Shown: one piece after another, positions 18,245 through 26,312 of the stretch | Position numbering within the stretch: the first letter of the stretch is position 1 | Layout of the letters: the number at the start of each line of letters is the position of its first letter | Assembly (NCBI RefSeq): GCF_026157065.1 | Contig: NZ_JANLGQ010000001.1 | Coordinates: 124,001 to 188,000 of the forward strand | DNA from: Enterococcus sp. HY326 | GTDB taxonomy: Bacteria > Bacillota > Bacilli > Lactobacillales > Enterococcaceae | DNA: 64,000 nt | Direction: 5' to 3' | Program-made: the position numbers and the translations under genes | Notes under the pieces: model-generated | The model's database searches: none | Told to the model about the DNA's origin: nothing | The model's input: only the letters and a program-made list of their open reading frames with translations

Positions 18245-18316
18245 CGTCCCCTGCCGGAATCGAACCAGCAACTAATCCTTAGGAGGGACTTGTTATATCC
18301 ATTTAACTAAGGGGAC
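18245..18316 (-). tRNA. tRNA-Arg (anticodon CCT)
   Basis: All four arms fold. The acceptor is GTCCCCT/AGGGGAC, the D arm GTTA/TAAC, the anticodon stem AGTCC/GGATT with loop CTCCTAA (anticodon CCT at positions 34-36), and the T arm GCTGG/CCGGC with loop TTCGATT. CCA is not encoded. It reads the rare AGG codon. Confidence 0.92.
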
Positions 18317-18351
18317 AAATACTTTACTATTTTATCTTTGCAAAATGTTTA

Positions 18352-18376
18352 TGTCAAACGCTTTTAAGGTTATAAT
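18352..18376 (+). promoter_or_regulatory. Possible promoter of the TIM-barrel-like gene
   Basis: A perfect TATAAT lies at 18371-18376. The -35 is poor (TTTATG at 17-base spacing). AAACGCTTTTAA between them is faintly cre-like. Confidence 0.35.
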
Positions 18377-18408
18377 GATATAGTAATTAAAATTTTGGAG
18401 GTTTTAAA

Positions 18409-19353
18409 ATGGTAAAAAGATTAATTAGCGCATTTTCTAGCGAAATCGCTAACATGACAGCAGCTGAGTTGAAACAATCAATTAAAGCTAGTGAAGGCCG
18501 GACAATTGCGGTGGAAAATGTGGTCTTGGCTTCACCGGCAGCTGGCGATATTACTAATGCAGAAGTGGTTAGCGCTTATGGAGCCGATTTAATTTTGCTA
18601 AACGCTTTTGATTGTTTCCGTCCGATTGTTTTTGGAATGCCTGGCACTACTGTTGAAGATTCTTTTGCACAATTGATGAATCCAGAAGTAGAAGTTGAAA
18701 ATCCGATTCCTACTTTGAAAAAATTAACGGGCCGACCAATTGGAATCAATCTTGAACCAATTGCTTTTTCAGATGACATGCTAAGTGAACGAATTTCAAT
18801 TAGCTCTGGTCGAACTAGCTCACCAGAAACAATCCAAAAAGCTGAGGAAATGGGTGTTGATTTCATTTGTTTTACTGGCAATCCTGGAACCGGTGTGACC
18901 AATGCAGCGATTGCAGATGCCGTTAAGGTTGCTAAACAACATTTCAGCGGTTTAATCATCGCCGGTAAAATGCATTCGGCTGGCTCTAGTGAACCTGTTG
19001 TGACACCAGAAGCCGTTGAAGCTTACGCTAAAGCAGGTGCAGATATTTTATTATTACCGGCTGTCGGAACAATTCAAGGTTTTACTGAAAAACACTTAAT
19101 TGAAGCTGTTGAAATTGCGAAAAGCTACGACTTGTTAACGATGACAGCCATCGGAACTAGTCAGGAAAGTGCCCGTCCGGAAACCATTCGTCAGATGGCG
19201 ATTGTCAATAAAACTTGTGGCGTGGATATCCAACACATCGGAGATGCCGGTTTTGGCGGAATGACTTTACCAGAAAATATTTATGAAATGTCGATTGCTA
19301 TCCGCGGATTGCGCCATACAATTAACCGTATCGGCCGTTCAGTAAATCGTTAA
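18409..19353 (+). CDS. Conserved TIM-barrel-like protein (DUF7916 type), function unknown
   Basis: 314 residues, soluble. The alternating beta-alpha pattern with glycine-rich ends suggests a (beta/alpha)8 barrel: GADLILLNAFD, GRPIGINLEPI, GVDFICFTGNPGTGVTN, LIIAGKMHS, GADILLLPAVGTIQGFT, TMTAIGTSQESARPETIRQM and DIQHIGDAGFGGM. I recall such proteins being annotated variably as haloacid-dehalogenase-like or PEP-phosphonomutase-like, and no catalytic motif for either is visible. It is likely a barrel enzyme or sensor. The gene is alone, with GGAGG 8 bases before the ATG and codon use like its neighbours. Confidence 0.62.
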   Translation: MVKRLISAFSSEIANMTAAELKQSIKASEGRTIAVENVVLASPAAGDITNAEVVSAYGADLILLNAFDCFRPIVFGMPGTTVEDSFAQLMNPEVEVENPIPTLKKLTGRPIGINLEPIAFSDDMLSERISISSGRTSSPETIQKAEEMGVDFICFTGNPGTGVTNAAIADAVKVAKQHFSGLIIAGKMHSAGSSEPVVTPEAVEAYAKAGADILLLPAVGTIQGFTEKHLIEAVEIAKSYDLLTMTAIGTSQESARPETIRQMAIVNKTCGVDIQHIGDAGFGGMTLPENIYEMSIAIRGLRHTINRIGRSVNR

Positions 19354-19486
19354 AATTCTTTAAGAATAGGCAAAAAACTTTTAATCTAACTCTTCAGTTG
19401 CTATCATGTTTTTAAGGACCAAAAAAATTTGAACAGTCTTGCTCCTTCATCACGAGTGAGGTAACTGAAATTAGGAGTGATCGAAG

Positions 19487-19657
19487 ATGAAAAAAACGTC
19501 AGAAGAAATCTACGCTAAACGTTTCCATCAGTCAAAAGTCAGTCGCGAGTTAGTTATCAAGGCCGCTCTCAAAAATTTCCACGAAGATCCTGAAAATCAA
19601 CGTCCCAAAACTAAAATTCGGTATAAATTAACCAAATCAGCTCGACTTTTTGAGTGA
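19487..19657 (+). CDS. Small basic protein of 56 residues, unknown
   Basis: ATG at 19487 with TTAGGAGTGA upstream (AGGAG 9 bases before the start). It encodes MKKTSEEIYAKRFHQSKVSR and then a lysine/arginine-rich tail ending SARLFE. It is rich in charged residues, has no membrane segment, and is closed by a strong terminator 36 bases downstream. It has the look of a real small gene. No family is recognised. Confidence 0.6.
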   Translation: MKKTSEEIYAKRFHQSKVSRELVIKAALKNFHEDPENQRPKTKIRYKLTKSARLFE

Positions 19658-19692
19658 TTTGCTTTCTTTTAAAACTAAATAGTTCCAATCAA

Positions 19693-19730
19693 AAAAACGT
19701 CGATTTGCTTTAACAGCAGTCGACGTTTTT
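19693..19730 (+). terminator. Intrinsic terminator after the small ORF
   Basis: Stem AAAAACGTCGA / TCGACGTTTTT (11 bp, exact) with a T-run. Confidence 0.82.
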
Positions 19731-19883
19731 CATTTTCTCAGAAAATGCTAGGCAAAAGAAAAAATAGAATATTCCCATTGATTTTCCTGTTTTGTAATAG
19801 AGATTTTAGATTTTGTTTTTACATTTAGTAAATGCTAATTTTTTTTCAAGCATAAAACTATCCCCTTCTAAAAGAGCACATGC

Positions 19884-21068
19884 TTAAAAATAATCCTCCA
19901 AAATTGGTTTTTGTGGCAAAATTCGTTGACCCAAGTCCGTTAATAAATCTTCGGGAGCTTGAATTTTCTCGAAAAATTTTAGCTCCTCACCAGAACGAAA
20001 ACCTAGCATCAATTGTGTCAAAGCTTGAATATCACAGATTAAAGTGCTGAGTTCAGCCTGCAGATTGTCAGAAACAATCTGGCAGTCCCCATTAGCTGAA
20101 ATCGTGATTTGATATTTACCGGTATTCCAAGAGGCATAGCGATCTTCAGTCAGCTCCAGAATAAAATTTAAGTTTGTTGCCGCCGCTAAGAAAGAATATT
20201 CTTCTAAGAAATTTGCCACGTTGACAATTCTGCCCATCATTTCTGGTCGAACAGAAACCTCCAACGCTGGTTTAGCAAAAAGATAATTCAAATTGCTTTC
20301 ACTTTTTCCAGTTTCATAATGAAATTTTCCAAAAGAATCGCGATGACTGCCACAATAGTTAGCCAAGCTCCAAAAAGCCGCTGCCGTCAGATATTCCCAC
20401 TCAACAATTGTGAATTGGCCTTCATCAAAACGGTAAGCTAGATAGCCTTTAGCTAAGCCCTCTTCATCAAAATAAACCGCATATTGACTATGATGGTGCA
20501 TCTCAAATTTATATTGATACCACCAGTCTGCTCTTTTTACTGGGCCCACTTGATTTTCCATAACTGCTTCATAAACGCTTTTGATATTAGGCTGAGCCTC
20601 TTGAAAACTCAGTCGCTTAACTGTGCCCACTTGAGGATTTGCTTTCGGCCAATCTGAACCGGCAATCTCGTAAATTGTTTTTTCAAACAAATACTCGTAG
20701 CCGTAACGACGATAAAAGGGATAGGAAAATGGCGCTAAATAAGTTAAAGCCACCCCCGCTTGATTCAAGTCATTTAGCATTTTTTCCATTAATTTGTTAA
20801 TGCCTCCCTGACCACGATACTCTGGATAAGAGGACACTGTACCGATACCGGCCATTTTGAACAATTTAGGGCCAATCCAGATGTCAAAAGGTGTCGCTTG
20901 CAACTGACTGGCCAAAACATCATCGACCAAATGTCCGTAATTCCATGAATGCTCTACTAGGCAATCAAAACGCTGCCGAATTTCCGGTGTATCTGTTGAA
21001 CGAAACGCATATTTCCCCAGCTCAAACATTTCTCGGTTACGATTTTCAATCAAACCTGTAGTTTCCAT
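19884..21068 (-). CDS. Eis-type GNAT N-acetyltransferase
   Basis: 394 residues, the usual size for Eis-like proteins. An N-terminal GNAT domain carries the acetyl-CoA motif VSSYPEYRGQGGINKLM (about residues 78-94) and APFSYPFYRRYGYEY. A second degenerate GNAT-like part (about 150-280) follows, and then a C-terminal SCP2-like domain (EDRYASWNTGKYQITISANG). In mycobacteria Eis acetylates aminoglycosides and proteins, but the substrate in this family of firmicute homologues is generally unknown. The gene is monocistronic and is preceded by a palindromic repeat element. Confidence 0.85.
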   Translation of the reverse strand: METTGLIENRNREMFELGKYAFRSTDTPEIRQRFDCLVEHSWNYGHLVDDVLASQLQATPFDIWIGPKLFKMAGIGTVSSYPEYRGQGGINKLMEKMLNDLNQAGVALTYLAPFSYPFYRRYGYEYLFEKTIYEIAGSDWPKANPQVGTVKRLSFQEAQPNIKSVYEAVMENQVGPVKRADWWYQYKFEMHHHSQYAVYFDEEGLAKGYLAYRFDEGQFTIVEWEYLTAAAFWSLANYCGSHRDSFGKFHYETGKSESNLNYLFAKPALEVSVRPEMMGRIVNVANFLEEYSFLAAATNLNFILELTEDRYASWNTGKYQITISANGDCQIVSDNLQAELSTLICDIQALTQLMLGFRSGEELKFFEKIQAPEDLLTDLGQRILPQKPILEDYF

Positions 21069-21384
21069 AAGTCACCTCGTAAAAGTTTTTCTATTCCTCT
21101 GACAATTAAATTCCTTATTATTTTACCATAAAGCACAACGAGAAGAATCCACCATAAAAAAGAGACAATAACAATAGCTGTTAAACAGAAATTTTTCCGA
21201 ATAAATAACTAGGCACTGCTTACTTCTGGTGTCAAGTAAGCGTGCATGCTTGCCGTCTGCTTGCCTTTTAACAAGTAAGGCTCGGTAAAATTTCTGTATT
21301 CACTAATGTTATAGTCTCTCTACTTGAAGATTAGTCGAGCCTGTTTAAAATGGCATTCAATTGTATTAATGCTCCCATAAAAAC
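21069..21384. other. Intergenic region holding repeat element B
   Basis: No supported gene in 316 bases. Most of the space is the nested palindrome at 21161-21319. The rest is the upstream region of the eis-like gene and the trailer of the GH1 gene. Confidence 0.6.
21161..21319. repeat. Palindrome-ended intergenic element B
   Basis: Outer arms 21161-21177 (AGAGACAATAACAATAG) and 21301-21319 (CACTAATGTTATAGTCTCT), inner arms 21185-21200 and 21281-21297 (ACAGAAATTTT.. / ..AAAATTTCTGT), and a third exact 8-bp stem GCTTACTT/AAGTAAGC near 21218-21241. Three nested stems, no ORF. Confidence 0.62.
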
Positions 21385-22755
21385 TTAAAAGCCATTATTT
21401 TCTGTCAGTTCCTTAAACCACAACCCACTCTTTTTTAAAGAACGAGCAAAATTATTTTCTAAATCTACTCGATAAAATCCATAACGATTTTTATAGGCAT
21501 TTAACCATGACCAACAATCGACAAAAGTCCATGTATGGTAGCCAAAGCAATTACTTCCTTCAGTAATTCCTCTGTGTAATTCAGCCAAATGTTCCTCCAT
21601 AAATTCGATTCGATAGTCATCTTGTACCATACCGTCTTTAATAAATTTCTCTTCACCTTCGACACCCATGCCGTTTTCTGATACATACCATGGAATGTTT
21701 CGATATTCATTTTTGATTAACATAGCCATGTCGTATAATGCTTTGGGATAAATTTCCCATCCTCGATAAGGATTCATTCGACGTTCTGGCCAAATATATG
21801 GTTCGAATAAATCTTCGAGTGAAGTGATTGGATAATTTGGATTACTTGGGGCCTGAACCCGCATCGGTTGATAGTAATTTAGTCCAAGAAAGTCAACAGG
21901 ATATTCTTTTATTAGAGCTTTGTCCCCTTCTTGAGTTTGTGGTGTCAATCCAGCTGCTTTAGTCAGGTCAATTAGCTTGCTAGGTATCTCTCCTAGAACA
22001 CAAGGATCAATAAAACTTTTAATTGCAATCAAATCGGCATATTCTTTTGCTTGTAAGTCTTCATCGCTGTTACTTCTTGCATAAGCTGGAGTGACATTCA
22101 AAATAATTCCAATTTCACCAATTTTTCCAGACTCACGAAATGCCTTAACCGCTTCAAAATGCGCCAATAGAGTATGATAACCAACTTGAACAGCTTTTTT
22201 TATATCATGAATAGCAGGATAGTGAAACTCCTGCAAATAAGCAGCTTCAATGTGAACTAATGGCTCATTAAAAGTTGACCAGCGATGAACTAAATCGCCA
22301 AACTCTTCAAAAACTGTTTTTGCATAAAAGCCAAAAGCACTTACAGATTCACGAGTTTCCCAGCCACCTTTTTTCATCAACCACCAAGGCATATCAAAAT
22401 GGAACAGATTCATGATAGGCTCAATTCCATTATCTAAAAGGCATTGAAAGTAACTTCGATAAAAATCTACTGCCTCTGGGTTCAGAGTTTCTCCATCGGG
22501 CAATAACCGAGCCCATGAAATAGATGTTCGATAAGAATTCATTCCGATTTCTTTCATTCGATTAACATCTTCTTGATACAAATCGTAAACATCTGAGGTA
22601 TCCTCTGGACCTATTTGATTAAAGAATTTTTCGGGAGCCATTTCAAACCATTTATCCCACGTTGTCGGACTTTTTCCATCTGTCGAGCCATGCCCCTCAG
22701 TTTGTGGCGCAGATGCGGCTGCGCCCCATAAAAAATTATCTGGAAATTTTTTCAT
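21385..22755 (-). CDS. GH1 glycosidase, probably 6-phospho-beta-glucosidase
   Basis: 456-residue retaining glycosidase. It has FLWGAAASAPQTEG at the start, the acid/base glutamate in TFNEP (about residue 165) and the nucleophile in YVSENGMG (about residue 358). The neighbouring PTS operon argues for a phosphorylated substrate. The C-terminal site reads SWLNAYKNRYG. The serine typical of phospho-glycosidases is present, but the usual lysine position aligns with asparagine, with lysine one residue earlier. It is last in the PTS cluster, 307 bases after the DUF3284 gene, so it may have its own promoter. GAGGAGG lies just before the ATG. Confidence 0.85.
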   Translation of the reverse strand: MKKFPDNFLWGAAASAPQTEGHGSTDGKSPTTWDKWFEMAPEKFFNQIGPEDTSDVYDLYQEDVNRMKEIGMNSYRTSISWARLLPDGETLNPEAVDFYRSYFQCLLDNGIEPIMNLFHFDMPWWLMKKGGWETRESVSAFGFYAKTVFEEFGDLVHRWSTFNEPLVHIEAAYLQEFHYPAIHDIKKAVQVGYHTLLAHFEAVKAFRESGKIGEIGIILNVTPAYARSNSDEDLQAKEYADLIAIKSFIDPCVLGEIPSKLIDLTKAAGLTPQTQEGDKALIKEYPVDFLGLNYYQPMRVQAPSNPNYPITSLEDLFEPYIWPERRMNPYRGWEIYPKALYDMAMLIKNEYRNIPWYVSENGMGVEGEEKFIKDGMVQDDYRIEFMEEHLAELHRGITEGSNCFGYHTWTFVDCWSWLNAYKNRYGFYRVDLENNFARSLKKSGLWFKELTENNGF

Positions 22756-23062
22756 TTCTGTTCCTCCTCTAATAGTTAAGAATACTCAGTTGCTTTAATA
22801 GTTTGAAAATTAACTAATTAATTTAGCGAATCAGTCGTATATACTCTTCAACCTACTACTTTGTGGAATGAATCAAATAAAAAAGTGGCTTCATTTGGCT
22901 TTTTCAGTACCGTTACGACGGTCTTATTAAAGCTACAAAGGAATCACCACCAATTCAAAGCTGGACTTTTCTTATAATGATTAACTAAATAAAGATATAC
23001 ATTGCAAAAAATATTTACTGGCATACAATTGCTAATTTCCATAGCTGCTATCAATAGATTCT
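22756..23062. other. Intergenic region before the GH1 gene
   Basis: 307 bases with no supported ORF. I see no consensus sigma-54 promoter or cre, and no convincing sigma-A promoter. Direct copies of GGCTT at 22897-22910 do not form a hairpin. Confidence 0.45.
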
Positions 23063-23476
23063 CTAATAAGATTCTTCCATCATTTGCAACATCTTTTTAA
23101 AATGACGTTTCTTAAAAAAGGTCATTAGTGAGCCTATTAAAAGGTCATTTAGACGTTGAAATAAACCATAGGAGACCATGGATTCTTTATAAACTAGCTG
23201 ACAAGTTTCATCATTTACTGGGATAATCGTATATTCTGTAACAAAATCGTTCTTAGTAGTAGATGTCCGAAAGCGATAAATAGAATTTGTTTCAGCTTCC
23301 TCAATTTTAATTTTTGCGCTAATGTTGCGGGAAAATTTTTTAACGTATTCAAAATCTTTTAACTGCTTTTCGTTCACAATCTTCCCAGTAACTGAATGAA
23401 TATCATACAACACTGAATCAATAATTTTTTTATAAAAAATATCTGCAGGTATCTTCATTTGTCGTTTGACTTCCAT
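23063..23476 (-). CDS. DUF3284-family protein linked to cellobiose PTS
   Basis: 137 residues, soluble, beginning MEVKRQMKIPADIFYKKIIDS, with central beta strands (FRTSTTKNDFVTEYTI) and a basic C-terminal helix (FKKRHFKKMLQMMEESY). Proteins of this family recur in lactose/cellobiose-type PTS operons of lactobacillales. The fold resembles START/SRPBCC-like ligand-binding proteins, but no function is established. It overlaps the stop of the preceding small membrane gene, so it is co-translated with it. Confidence 0.72.
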   Translation of the reverse strand: MEVKRQMKIPADIFYKKIIDSVLYDIHSVTGKIVNEKQLKDFEYVKKFSRNISAKIKIEEAETNSIYRFRTSTTKNDFVTEYTIIPVNDETCQLVYKESMVSYGLFQRLNDLLIGSLMTFFKKRHFKKMLQMMEESY

Positions 23477-23664
23477 TATTTTTTAGCCTCCTTGGTTTTC
23501 TTCTCTTCCTTTTTTTTACCTTTGAAGTAAAAATAACCACCAACACACACTAAAGTAATTCCAGTAGTGAGGCTTAAAAAATCATAGCTAGCAGTCATTG
23601 GATTCATTGCATAAACAATGATTAAAAAACCAATGCTACATAAAAACAGTCCATTTTTTAACAT
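23476..23664 (-). CDS. Small membrane protein, DUF3188-like
   Basis: 62 residues with two hydrophobic helices (LFLCSIGFLIIVYAM and TTGITLVCVGGYFYF) and a lysine-rich cytosolic tail (KGKKKEEKKTKEAKK). This matches the two-helix DUF3188 pattern seen near PTS operons. The ATG at 23664 is chosen for GGAAGG upstream. The longer open frame to 23730 overlaps the preceding gene and lacks a better site. Confidence 0.6.
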   Translation of the reverse strand: MLKNGLFLCSIGFLIIVYAMNPMTASYDFLSLTTGITLVCVGGYFYFKGKKKEEKKTKEAKK

Positions 23665-23690
23665 TTCGAACACTTCCTTCCTTTGTCCGA

Positions 23691-23912
23691 CTAAGCTGGT
23701 GTCACTTGAAAGTATAAGACTGAGCCCCAAGGTTGTGCTTTGATTAAAGCCTTAACTGCTTTAGCTGCTGCATCTAAATCGGTTGCTGTAGTTGTAAAAA
23801 ATAATTTAATGCCTTGTTTTTCTTTGTATGTAAAACTCACATCTGCTTCATTATATGCCTCAAGCAACTCAATAATTTCATCCTGTTGCATCGCACTTGC
23901 AATTGAAATCAT
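23691..23912 (-). CDS. Small conserved-looking protein of unknown function (PTS operon)
   Basis: 73 residues beginning MISIASAMQQDEIIELLEAY. An alpha-beta pattern ends in VLYFQVTPA, like a compact ferredoxin-like or thioredoxin-like domain. No family is recognised with confidence. The ATG at 23912 has GAGGAG 8 bases upstream. It is the first gene after the PTS IIC, separated by a terminator-like hairpin, so it may be expressed at a lower level than the PTS genes. Confidence 0.6.
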   Translation of the reverse strand: MISIASAMQQDEIIELLEAYNEADVSFTYKEKQGIKLFFTTTATDLDAAAKAVKALIKAQPWGSVLYFQVTPA

Positions 23913-23972
23913 TCGATACACTCCTCTTTTTTATTTTATCATCTCACAAAACGGTTAAAATATAAACTAAAA

Positions 23973-24017
23973 ATTGAGACTGCTTCCCCCTCGTGCAGAA
24001 GCGTTAGCAGTCTCAAT
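23973..24017 (-). terminator. Terminator or attenuator after PTS IIC
   Basis: A perfect 12-bp stem (ATTGAGACTGCT / AGCAGTCTCAAT). On the minus strand it is followed by TTTTTAGTTT. It lies inside the operon, between IIC and the three small genes, so it probably reduces rather than abolishes downstream expression. Confidence 0.65.
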
Positions 24018-24023
24018 CAATAA

Positions 24024-25463
24024 TTAATCTTCTCCTAAACCTGGATCGATTTTATTCGCAGCAATAACGAATGGTGTGAAGATTAAGAAAGCTACGATCA
24101 TACAGACAATCGTGACTATTGGTGCACGCCAGTCAGCTCCTGTTGCTAAGAAGGAGAGAAGAACTGGTGGCACTACCCAGACTACCGCCTGTGACACCGG
24201 ATTCACCCAACCCATGATTGTTGCAAAGTAACCAATACCAGTTGTCACAAGTGGAGCAACAATGAATGGAATGAACATAATCGGATTTAACACGATTGGT
24301 AAACCAAACATTACTGGTTCATTGATATTAAAGATACCAGGCCCAATAGATAATTTCGCAACAGTCAAGTAATCAGCCCGTTTCGCAAATAACAAAATTG
24401 CAATCAGTAGTACAATTGTACCACCAGAACCACCAAACATAGTGTATGCATCAAATGAACCACGTACCCAGTAATATGCTTTACCGTCTTGAATGGCGTC
24501 AATAACAGCAGCGGCACCAGTTTTTCCATTATAACCTTCTTGGAAAATATTAATATTAATTAATTGTGCTTGTCCCCAAATACCTTCCAAAACTGGTGCC
24601 ATTACGTTGGTACCATGAATTCCGAAGAACCAGAAGATTTGGATAAATAGCTGAACTAATACTAAGGCACCAAAGCCTTGCGACAGTCCCAGGAACGGCT
24701 CAGCAATGTATTTCTGGATTAAATCAATCAGTAGTTGACCATCTGTTACTAAACCAACTACGTAATTAATAATTGCAACAACATATAAAGCTATACTCGC
24801 AGGCAAAATAGCTGCAAAAGCTGTTGATACAGCTGGTGGCACTTGTTCTGGCATTTTAATCGTAATGTTTGCCAACATCAATTTACTATAAATAATCGTC
24901 GCTAGTGCCCCAATTATCATAATAGTAAAGTAACCATTTGCGTTTAAGTGGTCGAGCTTTAAATATCCCCATGGACCAACACTCAGATTGCTACCCGCAA
25001 TAGTTGCGCCAATCCCAGCATTATTGATAGCATCCGCAATATTGCTCGGCACATTTACGCCAAGGTCAGCTGATAAATTTGGTGCGAAAGCAATTCCTTG
25101 AATAAAGGCAGCTAGTGAAACAATCCCCCCAGCTAAATCATTTACTCGATAGGCCCGGGCGAGGTTAAAGCCCCAAGAAAAGGCAAAAATTAACCCGGCA
25201 ATTGCCAAGGTCCCGTTCCAAACAAAACCATTCACTCCAATAATTTGTTTGATGACGGGAATAGTATTACCGTCATAGCTCGGGTTGAACTGAGTAGGTA
25301 AATCACGAATAATTGCGTTGATCATTACGGCAATGGAACCCGCCATTGTTGCTGGCATTGTACCAATAAAAGCATCCCGTAAGGCAACAAGATGTTTTTG
25401 TGCACCAATCTTTGCAGCAATCGGTAGGATGTAACGTTCCATCCATGCAGTTAAAGCATCCAT
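24024..25463 (-). CDS. PTS lactose/cellobiose-family IIC permease
   Basis: Membrane permease of 479 residues of the CelB/LacE group that imports and phosphorylates a beta-glucoside-type disaccharide with IIA and IIB. Marks include the LPIAAKIGAQKHLVALRDAF start, a GIHGTNVMAPVLEGIWGQ loop and the conserved FNINEPVMFGLPIVLNP motif. About ten transmembrane segments are visible. The order IIB-IIA-IIC with separate polypeptides is standard. The exact sugar cannot be read from the sequence. Cellobiose- or gentiobiose-like compounds are likely, given the GH1 enzyme downstream. A GGAGG is present before the ATG. Confidence 0.92.
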   Translation of the reverse strand: MDALTAWMERYILPIAAKIGAQKHLVALRDAFIGTMPATMAGSIAVMINAIIRDLPTQFNPSYDGNTIPVIKQIIGVNGFVWNGTLAIAGLIFAFSWGFNLARAYRVNDLAGGIVSLAAFIQGIAFAPNLSADLGVNVPSNIADAINNAGIGATIAGSNLSVGPWGYLKLDHLNANGYFTIMIIGALATIIYSKLMLANITIKMPEQVPPAVSTAFAAILPASIALYVVAIINYVVGLVTDGQLLIDLIQKYIAEPFLGLSQGFGALVLVQLFIQIFWFFGIHGTNVMAPVLEGIWGQAQLININIFQEGYNGKTGAAAVIDAIQDGKAYYWVRGSFDAYTMFGGSGGTIVLLIAILLFAKRADYLTVAKLSIGPGIFNINEPVMFGLPIVLNPIMFIPFIVAPLVTTGIGYFATIMGWVNPVSQAVVWVVPPVLLSFLATGADWRAPIVTIVCMIVAFLIFTPFVIAANKIDPGLGED

Positions 25464-25544
25464 GTTTTTTCCTCCTATTTAATTAAATTTATAAAAAGTA
25501 AAGTCTCTCCCCAAAAATGAGATTTTACTTAATACCAAAAACAC

Positions 25545-25862
25545 TTATTTGTCGAGACGACGATATAAATCAATAATTTCTTTTGCTAAGTCGGTAAAAG
25601 CGATGGCTGTCATCAAATGATCTTGTGAATGAACAGTCAGTAAAGTTACTTGCATGTGATTGCCCTGTGCTTCTTGAGTTAGCATGTTTGTTTGTGAATG
25701 ATGGGCCTGTACTAAGGAAGCTTCTGCATCAGCAATTTTTTGGTCGGCTAATTCAAAGTCACCGGTTTTGGCTGCTTGAATAGCTTCCATTGCGTCGCTT
25801 TTGGCGTTGCCGCCGTACATAATTAAACCCATGATTGCTTCTAAATTTTGTTGATCTTCCAC
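25545..25862 (-). CDS. PTS lactose/cellobiose-family IIA
   Basis: 105-residue, three-helix cytosolic phosphocarrier. It carries the phospho-accepting histidine in QAHHSQTNMLTQEA (about residue 73) and the family end motif VHSQDHLMTAIAF. It takes phosphate from HPr and passes it to IIB. The start is GTG at 25862, 10 bases after GGAGG. No in-frame ATG would keep the N-terminal helix. It lies between IIB and IIC on the same strand. Confidence 0.9.
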   Translation of the reverse strand: MEDQQNLEAIMGLIMYGGNAKSDAMEAIQAAKTGDFELADQKIADAEASLVQAHHSQTNMLTQEAQGNHMQVTLLTVHSQDHLMTAIAFTDLAKEIIDLYRRLDK

Positions 25863-25883
25863 TTGAAAATTTCCTCCAACTAT

Positions 25884-26204
25884 TTACTTGGCCATTAAAG
25901 TTTCAGCTTGATCTAAAACTTTTTCGCCATTCATCATGCCGTAATCTGCCATGTTGATAACATCCAATGGAATGCCTTTAGGCGCAAGTTTTTGCTCAAA
26001 TTGAGCTTTCATGAAGCGGACTTGCGGTCCCAAAAGTAGTACATCAACATTTTTGTTCTCAAGATTGTTGTCGGCTTCTGATGCAGAAACTGCAAAAATT
26101 TCAGCATCAACCCCACGAGATTCTGCTGCTTGCTGCATTTTTGTGACTAATAAACTAGTACTCATCCCCGCTGAACAAACTAACATAATCGTTTTCTTTG
26201 CCAT
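25884..26204 (-). CDS. PTS lactose/cellobiose-family IIB
   Basis: 106-residue cytosolic phosphotransfer protein with the active-site cysteine in IMLVCSAGMSTSLLV (about residue 10) and the LLGPQVRFM strand. The ATG at 26204 has GAGGGAG 8 bases upstream. The open frame continues upstream but only across the promoter and terminator region, so the longer form is rejected. This is the first gene after the sigma-54 promoter at 26247-26262 and hence the head of the PTS operon. Confidence 0.9.
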   Translation of the reverse strand: MAKKTIMLVCSAGMSTSLLVTKMQQAAESRGVDAEIFAVSASEADNNLENKNVDVLLLGPQVRFMKAQFEQKLAPKGIPLDVINMADYGMMNGEKVLDQAETLMAK

Positions 26205-26246
26205 TCGATTCACTCCCTCTAATTTATTTCTTACACTCTTATATAA

Positions 26247-26262
26247 AGCAAGAAGCGTGCCA
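26247..26262 (-). promoter_or_regulatory. Consensus sigma-54 (-24/-12) promoter of the PTS operon
   Basis: On the minus strand, TGGCACG, four bases CTTC, then TTGCT. This is an exact fit to TGGCACG-N4-TTGCW. The predicted start of transcription is near 26236, about 30 bases before the IIB ATG. The gene upstream encodes a LevR-type sigma-54 activator, and the two findings support each other. Confidence 0.9.
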
Positions 26263-26310
26263 AAAAAAACAAAAGGAGAACGCTTGAATAACAAGCATTC
26301 TCCTTTTGTT
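26262..26310 (-). terminator. Terminator of the LevR-type gene, abutting the sigma-54 promoter
   Basis: An 18-base stem, AACAAAAGGAGAACGCTT (26268-26285) with AAGCATTCTCCTTTTGTT (26293-26310), one mismatch. On the minus strand the T-tract that follows runs directly into the TGGCACG -24 element. Confidence 0.82.
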
Positions 26311-26312
26311 TT

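Noticed and set aside
18245-18316. tRNA-Arg as an integration site of a mobile island
   Set aside because: No integrase gene and no direct repeat of the tRNA end were seen in the flanking sequence.
22890-22920. Possible terminator before the GH1 gene
   Set aside because: The two GGCTT-type blocks are direct copies, not inverted, so no stem forms.
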